Below, one piece after another: positions 46,720-59,480 of a stretch of 64,000 nucleotides of DNA (the stretch's first letter is position 1; every line of letters starts with the position of its first letter). The notes under the pieces are model-generated. The model searched no databases and was not told the origin of the DNA. It saw only the letters and a list, made by a program, of their open reading frames with translations. Both the position numbers and the translations under genes were made by a program. The DNA is taken from assembly GCA_013180625.2 (NCBI GenBank), contig SNVD02007061.1, positions 62,001 through 126,000 on the forward strand. Direction: 5' to 3'. The stretch comes from Boswellia sacra. Taxonomy: Eukaryota; Streptophyta; Magnoliopsida; Sapindales; Burseraceae.

Positions 46720-47270
46720 AAATATGTTGTTTAGGGTTATAATTGTTTGTTAAGAGCTAATATTTATGACCAAGGACTAAAATCCTTTAACTAGTAGAAA
46801 CTATTAACTGAAGCACAAAAATTTTAGCCAAACTAATACAAGTTGCAGTTCAAAATTAGTCCTATGTAACTAAAATATGTTGCTTAAGGATGCAAGATTT
46901 TGTTGAGGGCTATTATTTACGACCAAGGACAAAAAATTTAGCAAAATTAAATGGTGCAAATAATAGACAAAATCAAAAAATTAAATTTTTGTTGAGGGGA
47001 AATTTTAGCAGACAATAGGTTCTAGCATGCTACATTAGCTAACTAGAATATGTTGCTTAGGGCTATATTTTTGTGTTGGGAGCTATTATTTGTAACTAAT
47101 TAGGACAAAAATTTATTTAACCTAAAAAGTGTAAAAATTCTAGCTAAATAGTAAGACTTCTAGCCAACAACAATTCTAGCTCAATATTAATATTTAATAC
47201 AACTGGGTAGAATATGTTGCTTTGGGATTAATCTTTTGTTCAATGATAGTATTTTTATTATAAAGGAAAG
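46720..47270 (+). repeat. Diverged tandem repeat, unit about 150-180 bp, four copies
   Basis: Copies start with ATGTTGTTTAGGG (46721), ATGTTGCTTAAGG (46877), ATGTTGCTTAGGG (47049) and ATGTTGCTTTGGG (47214). Each is followed by TTGTTnnGnGCTA-like text, and the first three by a GACCAAGGACnAAAAT-like phrase. No coding capacity. Confidence 0.7.
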
Positions 47271-47299
47271 AAATTAATATAATCTTTGAATAGATTCTT

Positions 47300-48931
47300 C
47301 ATATTAAGTGTCACACCCCATGATACAATACATTCATAGTGTAACTACAAACAGTCATTTGTGTGTGAACTATGATATTTCTTTTAAAAATCTAAATAAA
47401 TACACCAATCCAGAGTTCCTAATCACAACTATAGTATTTTGCTATATACATGTGCATTTCAAAAATCGAAAATATTACTATGTTATGGTCAGATTCTAAT
47501 ACTACAATGGTCCATGATTGTCAAGAGAACCCTGTCAGTACTACCAAAAGTCCTCCATCTAATCCTAGTCTACTGGTCACTTGAGGTACATAATAAATTT
47601 AATGAGTAAAACTCAGTAAGGAAGCTAAGTAGATCTACTACAATATTTTATAACAGTAAAAATTCAGTCTACAGCATGAATACTATTCATTTCTTAGTGC
47701 ACAAGCATAGGATAACTTGTTAAGGAAGAAATAAACCAGAATTCACTGTACAGGGCCCGCGCTCCGACGCAAAGAAACTCGTGCAGCAGCGCCAAGTCTC
47801 TATTTCATGACCATTTCCAAGCTCTAACTTGACACTCTTGCACCATAGGAGTGGAACACCTGCGCCAGCTTTCTATCTGACCCACTTAAGGTCAGTTATT
47901 TTTGCGCTTCTGCTTCAATTTTCTGTCTGGATCTCTTCAGGTCGATTCACTATGCACTCCTGTGCCAATTCTATATCATTAGCCAAATCCTTACCTATTT
48001 CTAACTTGTCCAATTCCATAATTATCTGCCTAAGGTCTTATATATTCTTATTTACTCTAACACGAGTAGATTCATTTTACACACACTTTTCTCACTTCAT
48101 CACATCCTCATGTACATTCACGATCACACACATTGTTCATACATAGGTTTTCACAAACCAAGCCGATTATTCATATATAGATTCAAACAATAATGAACAT
48201 GTCATTGCAATGAACATTAGGGACTCATAATACTTAGCACCATACCAATCACACATATATCATATCCAGTTCACAGAGTTTGGAAGCTTTCACAGTCATA
48301 ATCACAGTTACTTAGGAAATAAGGCTCTTTAATCTAGGTAAGACTTTTCATATCATAGTCATATCATACTTATATGAGCTCACATCACATAGCCCCCTAT
48401 TGGCAGCATCAATAGGTAAGGCATCGTCGCAGTGAGCCTTTTTCATATTGCACGAATCTGTTATCACCCGAGGGTGATAGCCATATAGTCCTACTAGACT
48501 CTATCCTATCACACGGAATAATACTGATACACATAGATGCCTACACTTGAAAGAACTTAATGCTAGTCCGACAATCCGGGTGATACCGGACCTATGCTAC
48601 CGAATCCCATGTAGGAAAATACATAGTTCAGACCTCCCCTCAAGCTATGAGAGCTAAGTATCCTAAGTTTTGACATGCCAATCACATTTCACAATTCATA
48701 ATCAGTCACATAAAAGGAGCTGCATATTAAGCTTCTAGTACAATCATAATATATCCCAATTTAAGCATCAAAGTGTTATCATTTAACAATATCACTATAC
48801 ACAATATCACATACAGTGTAACACAATTATTGCGGCCTCAGAATAGTCAGCTTACTTACCTTATATAGCTCCATTATCGATGCTTTTGTTCTACCTAAAA
48901 ACAACACAAAATCATTTTAAGGGTCACCATA
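47300..48931. other. Unassigned repeat-like stretch
   Basis: Starts near TGTCACACCCC (47310). It is richer in GC than its flanks around 47750-47830 and 48410-48620, with inverted words such as ATCACCCGAGGGTGAT at 48462-48477. No gene is supported. It looks like decayed LTR or other transposon sequence, but ends, coding domains and a second copy are lacking. Confidence 0.35.
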
Positions 48932-49150
48932 AACTACAAGAAAAATGAGAATAGATGACTGACACTCTATGACAGAAATCGTTATATCATCAAAGGATGA
49001 TAGAATCATGATAGAATTATGATCTATCAGAAATTTAATGATGTAAATATGATACATTTTTTATCTATCAAGAAATGATGACAAAATAGTGATAGAAATT
49101 AACTCTATCAAAAAATTTGTGAAAGAAATTTTTTTGACCATGTTTGACCA
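48932..49150 (+). mobile_element. CACTA-type left end with subterminal GATAGAA/TATCA repeats
   Basis: AACTACAAGAAAAATGAG differs by one base from the CACTACAAGAAAAATGAG-like terminus common to plant CACTA (En/Spm) elements. The next 200 bp carry many GATAGAA, CTATCA and ATGATAGA words in both orientations, like a subterminal TNPA-binding region. No matching right end was found in the window, so the element is either truncated or extends past 64000. Confidence 0.55.
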
Positions 49151-50405
49151 ATTTTTAAATTAATACTTTATTAATTAAAAACAAAATGCAGAGTTTTTAT
49201 GGTCAAATAATTTTCTTATTAAATATGCAAAATGAAACAAAATCCTTAGCTCTCCATTTTTAACTTTCCCGCGCCCTCTTTAACCCCTAGCCGTTTAAAG
49301 AAACTTGGTAAAAAACATAATCTTTCGATTTCCAGCTTCCCTCTTCTCAGTCAATCAATTTCCCTTTCTATTCTATTTCAATTTTCCTTCGATCGCTCAC
49401 TATTTCACTATTTCTTTTCTCCTTCGATCGTTCACCCCCAAAAACTCTCCATGGATATATCCTTTCATTCACTTTCAAGTCTGACTCTCGATTTTAGATC
49501 ATCTTGATTTCATCTTTCATGTTTTCATCTTGCTTTAATCGTCAACAAGCCAAATGCACAAACAAAAAAATTCTTCGTCAGTAGTACCTGGAAATGCGTA
49601 AGTCTCGCTCTCTGTCTGTCCTCTCACAACAAGAATTTTTTGCATATTTGTCATTTTGTAAGTTTTTTAATTGGCGGTTTTTAAAAAAAGTGAGATGTAT
49701 AACATAGGACTGGAAGTCAAGCTTGCCTATTCATCTTATTTGTCGCTTTTTGTCTTTATTTAATCACATATTTATCACATATTTATAAAAGTATCACAAG
49801 TATATAAATATGTAATCTTTCCTTTTTCCCTTTCACATTTCTCTCTATTTTTTTTATTTCCGCTTATCTTTTCATTTTTTTTCTTTTCAAGTATCTGAAT
49901 ATAATATTTTGAATTTCAATAAAACAAAAAAGTAAAAAATATGAAAATAATGATTAAATAATATAATTTGATATTTCAATTAAAATTAAAAGTTTTAAAA
50001 TCCTTAAATAAAAGATAATATTATTGTATATATGAAAAAAATAAATTTTTAGATAGTAATTTGTAGAAAAGTAAAATTTTAAATGCGGAAATTGTATGAA
50101 ATAAACAAAATTATTTATAATTTAAAATTGATGAAAATCAAATTATTTAAATTTTTTGATAAAAATTAAGGAGTTAAGAATCTCAAATAAATTGTATTTT
50201 GAAAAAATATAACATTTATGCTTAAGTAAAAATCTCAAATAATATAACATTTTTTGTCATATTAAAAAAATGAGGGGATAAATATGTAAAAGCAATAAAA
50301 AGCCCTGCTTCAATTTTAGGTTCCCACTTATTCTATTTCACTTACCCTCTCCGTCTTTACCCTAACTCAGCAAAAATTTCTTTCCTTCTCTCTTTTGATT
50401 ACTTA
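49151..50405. other. Probable leader region of the outer CACTA-type element
   Basis: A pyrimidine-rich stretch at 49310-49460 and a short frame MHKQKNSSSVVPGNA near 49554-49599 followed by GTAAGT look like an untranslated leader and a small first exon. AT-rich DNA follows. No longer frame is supported. Confidence 0.3.
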
Positions 50406-51507
50406 AGGGGCGTTTGGTATGAGGTTTTATTTTGATTGGAATGGGATTCAGATTACTGGGAAAGTGATCAAAGGAATCTGATATCCAGGAAACTAATATT
50501 ACCGTGTTTGGTTATCCAAAGTAATCTTATCTTTATAATCATATTGCTGTGTTTGGGTATACATGGGAATGAAATGTGTTAATTTTATTTAATATGAAAA
50601 TAAATTTTATAATTAAATTTTTTTATTAAATAAAGATGTTAATTTTATTTAATATGTTACTAAATTTTATAATTAATTTTTGCAATAAATAAATATATTA
50701 AATTTATTTAATAGGTTAAAAATTATATATGTTATTATAAATGTTATATTATAAATAAATAAATAATTTTTTTCATTTTCTCGATTGAGAAAACGTGAAA
50801 ATTTCTAAACTTTTCTTTGTCCTTTTTTGCTTTCCTTTCTCTCTTCTTTTTCTCCCTCTCCCTGTCCCTCTCCCTCCGTTTTCTCCATACCCAGCGCCTA
50901 CAACACTCATCACTGGCAGCCACCACCCACAGCCACCACAACCCATAAATTCAACAATTCCAAACAACAATCATCACAGCCATGGCAACCACCACTCACA
51001 GCCACCACAACCCATAAATTCAACAATTCCAAACAACACTCATCACAGCCATGGCAGCCACCACTCACGCCACCACCGTTGCCATCCGACCGCACGCGCA
51101 CCACCACTATAGGAAAGCCGCCCGCGCACCACCATCACAAGAAGCCGTCGCCTTCACCACAACCAACCGCCGCCTCAGACCAAGAAGCCAAAAGCCGAAA
51201 GACAGACGGGTATCAAATTGAGAGAGGAGATTGAGAGACGAGAGATGAGAGGAGAGACGGGTGGAGGGAGGGAGAGGAGAGAGAAAGGGGGGTTGTGGTG
51301 TTTTACGCGAGATGGGATGGGATTATGATTCCCGGGAATTTGAAATCCAAGTTCTGGAGGGGAATGAGATTACCCTCTACAGACGGTAATACGAAGCCGG
51401 TGGAAAAATGATGTGCCAGGGATTATAACAGTAACATATATACCAAACACGGAAATGTATTCAGATTCCCGTTTTTAACTTTCCTACCCCCCATAACAAA
51501 CGCCCCC
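50406..51507. mobile_element. PIF/Harbinger-like non-autonomous element (1,102 bp)
   Basis: The left end AGGGGCGTTTGGTATG and the reverse complement of the right end, GGGGGCGTTTGTTATG, are inverted repeats. TTA flanks both sides (50403-50405 and 51508-51510). The interior has no transposase. Open frames at 50795-51234 are Pro/His-rich translations of a simple-sequence region and are not genes. Confidence 0.72.
50908..51070 (+). repeat. 69-bp tandem duplication inside the Harbinger-like element
   Basis: AGCCACCACAACCCATAAAT at 50931 recurs 69 bp later at 51000, with the following AAACAACA(A/C)TCATCACAGCC text also repeated. Confidence 0.85.
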
Positions 51508-51528
51508 TTACACTTAAACCCAATTTAT

Positions 51529-51532
<4 letters not shown>

Positions 51533-51590
<58 letters not shown>
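51533..51590 (+). repeat. Compound (CT)n(AT)n microsatellite
   Basis: About 14 CT followed by about 14 AT dinucleotides. Confidence 0.95.
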
Positions 51591-51592
<2 letters not shown>

Positions 51593-51929
51593 CACTTCCC
51601 CTCCTTCTATTTCAATCTTTCGCTTTCTCTCATTCACATTTGCCACTCACTTCATCATTCATGGCTCACTCCCTTGTTCAGCCACTAACTTATCAATCGG
51701 CTATTGAGTCATCAATTAGCTCCCTCATCCACTTCATGACTTGTCACTTATCATTAATGGCACGCCTAATTTTGTTTTTATAGAAGAGAAATCAGCGACA
51801 TGCAGAGGTGAAATCTGTCTCAAGAAAGCCATTTTTTTTTTACTGAAAAACTTGGTTATTTTTAGTTCAAGTTCTCATCTTTCATTGGATTCTTCTGGTA
51901 CTTCGTGCTTTCACTACTACAGAGAAGGC

Positions 51930-52060
51930 TTTTTACTGTAACTATATACCGTGGGTCTCAAAAAATGTGGTAAAAGGTCCAATTCTATGGCGGCCTGCAT
52001 ACCCGCAGTAGAAATGATGGGTTTTTATTGCATTTCCTATGGCCCGCAGTAAAAAGCCCA
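51930..52060 (+). repeat. Left subterminal region of the CACTA element
   Basis: Words of the type CCGTGGGTCTC, GTGGTAAAAGG, CCCGCAGTAGAAA and GCCCGCAGTAAAAAGCCCAT recur, matching the ACCGCGGTAAAA-type words of the right end. Such regions bind the element-encoded TNPA protein in En/Spm. Confidence 0.6.
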
Positions 52061-52440
52061 TATAAATCCAAATGTTTTAATTCAATTTTTTTTACTTCCC
52101 TCTCCTCGCATCCCATCTCTCTCATCCTCCCGCTAAAATCCCTAGACTTTGCTTCAATCCAATCTCACACTTTGCTTCAATCCATCAAACACCTGCGTGC
52201 GTTTCCTTCCCTCGACTTTGCGCATAGCTAAAGCACGATCGATTGGAGTCAACCACGCGTCTGTGCCGTCCCGTCATCAAGATCGAGTTGAAGCATCCAC
52301 GGCAGCGCTGCACCCTCGTCGTCGTCACATGACCCACCACCACGGTCCGCAGATATGCCGTCCCGTCGCCCTCCGAGCTCTGCCAGGCCTGATTGCTCGT
52401 CCATTTAAGTTTGAGTCCCGTCGTCGCACGAACTCTCACT

Positions 52441-55264
52441 CAGGTTTGTATCTCTTTCTCTGTTTTGATTAATTTCTTGATTTTTGGTTTAATTTGCTTT
52501 GAACAAAATCAGCATTGTTTGATTTTTTGTTTAATTGGGTGGGTTTTTTTAGACCCATGTTTGATGAAATCAGCATTGTTTAATCACTCATACGTTTGAT
52601 GAAAATTAAGATTGCAATACAATAAAATGTGTTAAAAACGTTTTGCAATTGCAATTGCATTTGGCTGTCGAAGTTTAGTTTTTAAGTCATGATAGCTTTG
52701 TGTGTGTGTGCAAGTGCAAATGGGTTTCGTGTAGGATTCACGTATGAGTGAACCAATTTGTTGTGTCACTAACATTTTGCGTCCCACGTCTGATTATGCT
52801 CCTCTCTCTCTCTCTCCCTCTTTCTTCTTTATGTCTTTCTCTGTCTCTCTCCATAACGCTTGCGCACACAAAGGCACATACATGTTACATACCTTATAAG
52901 CTTTCTTTATATGGTGTCAGGTGGGCAAGCCCTGTTTTGCTTTAGCCCTGTTTTGCACACACAAAGGCATATATTCTAGCTTGATGTTGATGTGCTTCAG
53001 CCCTGTTTTGCATATGCTCAACAGGCTTTTAGATTTTGGTTGTTGAGAGATTCGAGGATATTTTCATTTGGTGGTGCGGTGGATTCTGAGAAATTGGATT
53101 CGGATTCTTTGGATTGGTTTGGCTATTTATGACTTAATTCCAAGTTAAATTTTGGTTCAATTACAGTCCTTGGTTGCAGCTGTAATCAAGTCCAAGGCTT
53201 CACCGTTGTCTTCTTTGATATTAGGTAAGAGCTCTGAAAGTTGCTTTTCTATGTATTTTTTTTTTTTTTGTTTTGGATATTTTCCTGGTAACCTTTTGAT
53301 TTATCTTGTTTGATGTATTATAATTTTCAACTTTTAAGCTATTCAATTCCAGTTCATTTCTGAAAAGGGGCACTACTTCAAGAAGTAAGGAAACTAATTT
53401 TGGGCCTTGTCGCCTTGTGAATGCTTGCTTGATTTTTTTTTTTTTTTTTGCATTAGTTTATTCCCAAGTGAAGATATGCTTTTCCCCCCACTTTCGACTC
53501 CATAACAGTGCCTCCTTTAAGTGATACATTTTCATATTCTTTTATTGTTATTGTGTATGTGCCTTCACTATGGAGTCACCTGTGATGGGTCGGAGTTTTG
53601 GTTTCTTGGATCCATTTACAAAAAACTATTACAATTTACACACACAAAATTACCATGATGTTGCTTGTTATTGCATTATTTGAGGGTATAATACTGGTTC
53701 AAAATGCATATGGATTTTGCAGCAAGCGTGTCCATAATTGCAAATTAGTTGCATTTCTGCACATGCTGATGAACACCACAAACTTTGATTTGAATTACGC
53801 GTAATCTATGCAGCTTGTCAATTTTGATTAGTTTCCTACTATTTTTGACATATTTTCTATAGTCATTGATCTGATCCTGTTAGATTTTTGTCATGTCATG
53901 ATAGATACCAGTACTTAGATACAGATCAGATGTCTGGACCACTAACATTTATGTTTTGTTTGATTGTGCGGATGTGAACCATAATTGCTTGATATAAATC
54001 TGAACATCTAAACAAGGTGCCTGAGCCAAGTATAATTGATTGATTTGTACTTTAGCTGCTATGTCTATTTTGACGTGTCATGACTTTCTGTTGTGCGTGT
54101 GTCTCAGGGAAATATGGTACCAAGAATTTGTCAATTTTGTATTTAGTGTTAATGTTATATTTTGGTTTGTCACTGTTATTAAATTTTATGAATGACTAGT
54201 TGACTTTTGTCCATTTAGGAACAAGAGAGAGATCACTTTTCTCAATTTATAACCGAAGGTTTTACATCTTACTGTAAGAGGAAGAGAAGAGACAAGGTAC
54301 ATAAAGCTAGTGATACCTGTTTCCTTCAATCTTCCAGTTCTAGGTAAATTGTGCTTCTCATATTCTAGTGTAAAGCTTGATCTGAATAAGAGATCTAATG
54401 TGTAAATATGAAAACAGTGCCTACGTAGCACCATTTTACTCCTCCCACAATAATCAACTGTCCAATTGCTTCAACTTTTTATTTGGTTTGATAAATAATC
54501 GAAGAAAACAAATGCCCATGATTTTGATGGATGGAATTAAGTGGAAAAGTTTTGAATGGTTTGATTGTTAGGTCTCTCTCTTGTTTTTTTGCCTTTCTAC
54601 ACTGTTGGTGTGTTTAAATTGATTTGAAATTGGTAAATGATTTTAAATAACTAAAAGCACTTTGTGTTAATTTCAAACTATTTGGTCGAAATAGATCAAA
54701 GAAGTACCAGTAAAGATTTTTGGAGAAGCAATTGCTGACTTTTTCTAATATTTTTTTTTTTGGAGATCTCATTTTCGGTTAAAAACTTGAAATGCTATCC
54801 AGACAGCATTTTATTTATGCTTTCTCGAAACACACTTTTTCTTCAAAACTTTGTACAGTTTCACTCCTAAAGGCATCATTCTTTAAGTGGAGTTTGATAT
54901 AGTTATACACTATATATAAGCACAGTTTTTTAAAATGAGAATTGTGGGCAATCAATCAATTATACTAGCAAGGATATAAATCTGCATCAGGTTGGCTCAG
55001 TTGCAAAGATCAGCATGAAGAGTCTATTAAGGAGTGAATATGCTAGGATGAAAAAAATGTGGACTGATATATAGTGGCTAATTATGAATAATAACTGCTA
55101 GCTTTACAGTAATAGGTGCAGAATAGGTAAAAGCCACTTCATGCTACCTTGTATGATTTAGAGAACTCAAAATCCTTGGTTTTGCTTGATGCATAAAGAG
55201 GGCAGGGGGTTGGAGTTGGGATGAAACATGAATTTCTTTTTTAACAAGAACTTGAAGAGTCTCA
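52441..55264. other. CACTA interior without a supported gene
   Basis: Only short frames are present. T-rich stretches and CT microsatellite-like text (52801-52850) are the only notable points. This is where a main transposase might be expected, but no such similarity is visible. Confidence 0.5.
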
Positions 55265-58021
55265 GGTCATGTTTGGCACGCGACATTGTATAGTATTAAT
55301 TTTAATAACTACATTGTACTGTATTGTATTGTATTAATTAATGTTATGCATAATATAGTGTATGTTTGGTTAAACATTGAACTGTACTATTTTTAATACT
55401 ATACTATACTATATTTATGTTTGGTGTATTTTTAAATTGTATTACATTATTTTTCATTTCAAAAATAAATAACATATTATTAAATAAATTAAATATTATT
55501 TTTATACCAAATTAAATAAATAAAATAATTATAACCTATAATTATAAAAATATATAATCCTCCTTATATTTAATTTATATAAATTTCACAAAAATAAAAT
55601 AAAAATCATACGAAAAACCTTAAAAATAGCTATATATAAAGTTGTATAAACTTTTATAATGTACTTTAACATTCAATTGAATTGAATAACCTTTAACACA
55701 GTCTCTCCTTTTTATAAGATTTAATTGATTTAGAATGTCTTTTAAGATTATAAGACTTAATCAAACTTAACTATGAAAAAACAAAAAACCAAATATGAAA
55801 AAACATAATCCAAATACATTTATTTTTAACAGATTTATTTTTCAACAAATCTGCAAGCATCATAAAGCCCAATTCCTATCTCAATGACATTTCAAATATA
55901 CCAGAAATAACTGGCCCAATTATAATAGTATGCTTAACCAAATGACTCAAGACTACATACTTAAGCTCACTGATGAGTTTTTTTAACCACATGATTTTTA
56001 CCATTTTCACTTGCACACCAAAAACAGCTAATAAATGGATATACATCAATACGACTTACCGCTAAATTTATCTTGCCTTAATCCAGAGGAAGCACCAAGA
56101 TCACCAATCTGTCTTTGACTCTCGTCAACCACTGTATTCTCCAAATCAACCTTTTCTGTCTGTGAAATGTGAAATTTAGAAGTGTTCTAGATTAGCAAAC
56201 AGAACTGAGGTAGTTGATAAAAACTGGATGGAAACAGAGAGAAGCTCATGAAGAATTGAAAAATCAGCTGATTTAGTTGATAAATGTGGAGGTTGTTATT
56301 TGGCTATATTAACTTTGCTGTATTCGTAAAATTTAGTTGTCTTTTGTGTCATGATTGGCTGTTTACACTATGTTAAGCTATTATTTGGTCCAAGAAAATA
56401 TAAGAGTCTCGTCATTCAACTGTTTAACTTTCTTCCAGCTGCTATCAAAATTCTATCAGATTCAAACGAAAAGCCCAGAACAATATTTGAGGTCCCGTAC
56501 CAAAGTCCAAATAATGCATATAAAGATTCATATTCTGTAGGAGGAAAAAAAAAGTTTATATATCTTGAAAGGCTTTATTGCAGGCATGAAGCTAAAAGGA
56601 AAAGCATCAAATCCTAACTTCCAACAACCACAAGCATACCACACAAATTAATATTGCTTTACCCTTAGCATTGTAGTAACAAAAGGAAAGGATAGAGCAA
56701 GGGTATTTGGTATCAATTTGTAAGCTCAAGAGCTATGAAATTTCATTTGATACTAGTCAAGACATCAATATCCACAGAGTGGAAATCTGTAGAATATAAC
56801 TTAGTTTATATTTCCTAAAGCTAGAGCAAGAGGTTTAGATATCAAATCTGGGAACTAGAAGGCAGAGGAAAGAATTGATAAAGCCAATACCAGGAAAACA
56901 ACAGCCATTATCAAATGCCCTTTTATTTTCTGTTGTCTACTTCACATTCTATAACTACAAGGACACAAACAAAGCAATATCTGAGATCTGAAGCGAATCT
57001 GCTCAATTGATATAACAAATAGGAACAAAGTTGTAGTGTTTTTGAAGATTCGACACAACCCAGTTCCCTCAGAAAAATAAATAATTCTCTTTCAATCACG
57101 AAAAAATCAGATATACATTAGCATGATTTATTATAAACCATCACTGGGAACAAACTTGAAACTTGAGACTTTTCAATATTGTATAAATAAATAACTCAAA
57201 ACTCAAACTCACTTATGTATCTGAAATTGAAACAACTTTTCAATATTATTGTAGATTTCCTTGCCAGTGCCAAGCTTAATTGAATCTAATCTGTGTAAAT
57301 TTAATGAAAAGAGGGCTTGGGCTCAACCGGTTAGGCTTCAACTTGTTTCAAAATCACAACAATCCCAGCCCTGTGTATAATCAACAACAACAACACCCTG
57401 CTACACCAACACACGGCCTGCAGCAAGCCTTTGATCCCGATTCCATTCAATATTCCGAGATTGAACAACAGTCTCCTTAACCCTTTTTTATCAACCCATC
57501 AATTATTCGAAAGTTTTAAATGTTGGTCTAAGAAAGTTTAAAAAGCAACAGCATATAGCAAATCCACAACACACAGATGAAATTTACAGAGAGATTTACA
57601 GCGAAATTTCAAAGAGAGGGAGGTGAAGGTACCTGAAGATGGAGACGAAAGAGAAAGACTGAGACGGTGATGAAGATGGCCACAGTGATGGTGACGACGA
57701 TGGCGACGGCGACGGAGATGAGCGAGTGTCGTGGAGGCAGAGTGAGAGTGTCGGAGATGGAGATCGAGAGAGATTCGTCGGTGGAGAGAAACGCAGGGGA
57801 TGGGGATGTATTTGAAAATTAAAAAAAAAACTGTATTAATTTTGTATAGCTTAAAATAATGCTGTGATTTTTGTCTGCACTACATAATGTAATACATATT
57901 ACATTAAATAATGTAATGCATTATTTTATACAGTGTAAAATTTATTCCAAACATAGGTATTGTATAAAATAATACAGTGCAGAAATTTAATACTATACAG
58001 TGTAGGCTACCAAACATGCCC
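55265..58021 (-). mobile_element. PIF/Harbinger-like element with exon-like inserts (2.76 kb)
   Basis: The left end GGTCATGTTTGGCACGCGAC and the reverse complement of the right end, GGGCATGTTTGGTAGCCTAC, continue into a shared TGTATAGTATT. TCA flanks both sides (55262-55264, 58022-58024), a 3-bp duplication. No transposase is visible. On the minus strand it holds an exon-like piece at 56060-56159 with both splice signals, and a GC-rich stretch at about 57640-57795 that encodes a hydrophobic segment and ends at a GT. This resembles a transposon that has picked up gene pieces. Confidence 0.65.
56060..56159 (-). other. Exon-like segment of an unrecognised gene
   Basis: Preceded by TTTCACAG and followed by GTAAGT on the minus strand. 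It is open over its 100 bp in one frame (TEKVDLENTVVDESQRQIGD and on, ending KFSG). I do not recognise the protein. It lies within the Harbinger-like element. Confidence 0.45.
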
Positions 58022-59285
58022 TCAAGGCCCACTGTAACTTAGTTATATTAGTTAATCAGTTTATTAACTGCAATGAAATATTTTACTTTGCATAACAGCT
58101 AGGAATTAGGAACTTGATTTAAGCTTTGGTAGCTTGAAACCAATTAATTTTATTTTCATGTGTGCATGAGGACCATGTGGTGTAATGAAGTTACAGTTTT
58201 TCAGTATTGAATGAGTGTGTACTAGATAGGCTTGTGCTAAATGTCCAGCCGAAAACATGACATTCAAAAATTTCTAAGGCCAAGAATTATACGGAAAGAA
58301 TCCCTTGAAGAACATAAGTAAAACTTAAAAGAAATGAAAAAAAATTAATAAAAAAAAAGTAAAACTAGTTTGATTATGATCATAAATTCCCTTTTCTCTA
58401 CATACTAAAAAAGAACTTCTTTTCAGAAATTAACATAGAATAGTTAACAACACATTGGATCATAAAAACATTAAACTAAGATGCTAAAAATCCTCAGCCG
58501 GCAGCTTCAAGTTCTTCAGTATGCCATCTTGAGACACCACAAAAAGGGAATATTTCTTAATGATAATTATCTCAACTACGAAAACAGGCTCTATGTTGTG
58601 CAAATATTGTAGAATAGAGTTCTAAGACAACCAAATTATGTGTTCCACAACTTTATAATAGCTTTTAACAACAATTTCCCTCAATATTTAATTAATTAAA
58701 AGTGAAGGATATGAGAAAAAGAGAAGTGGTCAACAAACTCACAGAAAGTGTTTCAGTAACTGATCAGCTCTCAACTTTTCATTAGGCCCCCCACACATCA
58801 ATTTGCAACTCCTCAAACTCCAAAAACATATTACATTTAAATTAGATTTTTGTTTTGAAACTGTTTTCTCAATTGTTGTTTCACTTCAATTCCATCATAA
58901 ATTACTTTTTGTTACAGTGATATCATCCACATAGCAGATTGAGGCTGATATCATTTACCAGCACCTCCATATCCTAGATTGTAGAGCAACTTCAGAGAGA
59001 ACAACTTTGGTTGATCGACATAGAGCACAATCTGCATCCATCACTAGTGGTGAGCTTCACCAGTTCCAAAACATGATGTTTTAAGTTAGATTGTAGTGTT
59101 ATTCATATGCTGTTTGAGACTATTAATTTTGTTTTGATTGCTTTCAACTGTTATTCATAAGTTGTTTCCTATTCATGCTGAGTTAAATGCTTGCATTTAT
59201 TTAGTTTTTATGTTGTTTCATCGTAATTGGTATGAATTTGCTTTTTTTTTTCTTCTTGTATAGCATAATTGATATCTAGTTTTAA

Positions 59286-59414
59286 TGATGTGTTGTCTTA
59301 TGGGGAATAAAATTGATTTGATTTGTTTTTGCATTATAACATTCACAAGGCATGAACCTCCAATTGCATTATAAGACAACACATCATATCTAGTTTTAAT
59401 GATGTGTTGTCTTA
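59286..59414. repeat. Direct and inverted copies of a 17-bp word upstream of the TNPA-like gene
   Basis: ATGATGTGTTGTCTTAT occurs near 59286 and again near 59399, with its reverse complement ATAAGACAACACATCAT near 59371. The first and middle copies could pair as an 85-bp apart stem, and the middle and last form a tight hairpin just 65 bp before the gene start. Confidence 0.75.
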
Positions 59415-59480
59415 TGAGGAATAAAATATTATATATAAGGTTAGCATTTTCTAATGTTAATATATTTTTTACAACTGACT

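Noticed and set aside
47829..48146. 105-aa plus-strand frame
   Set aside because: No recognisable domain, no splice or promoter context, and it lies in a repeat-like stretch.
50795..51234. Pro/His-rich frames of 105 and 135 aa
   Set aside because: They overlap each other in different frames over a 69-bp tandem duplication inside a Harbinger-like element; there is no protein family signal.
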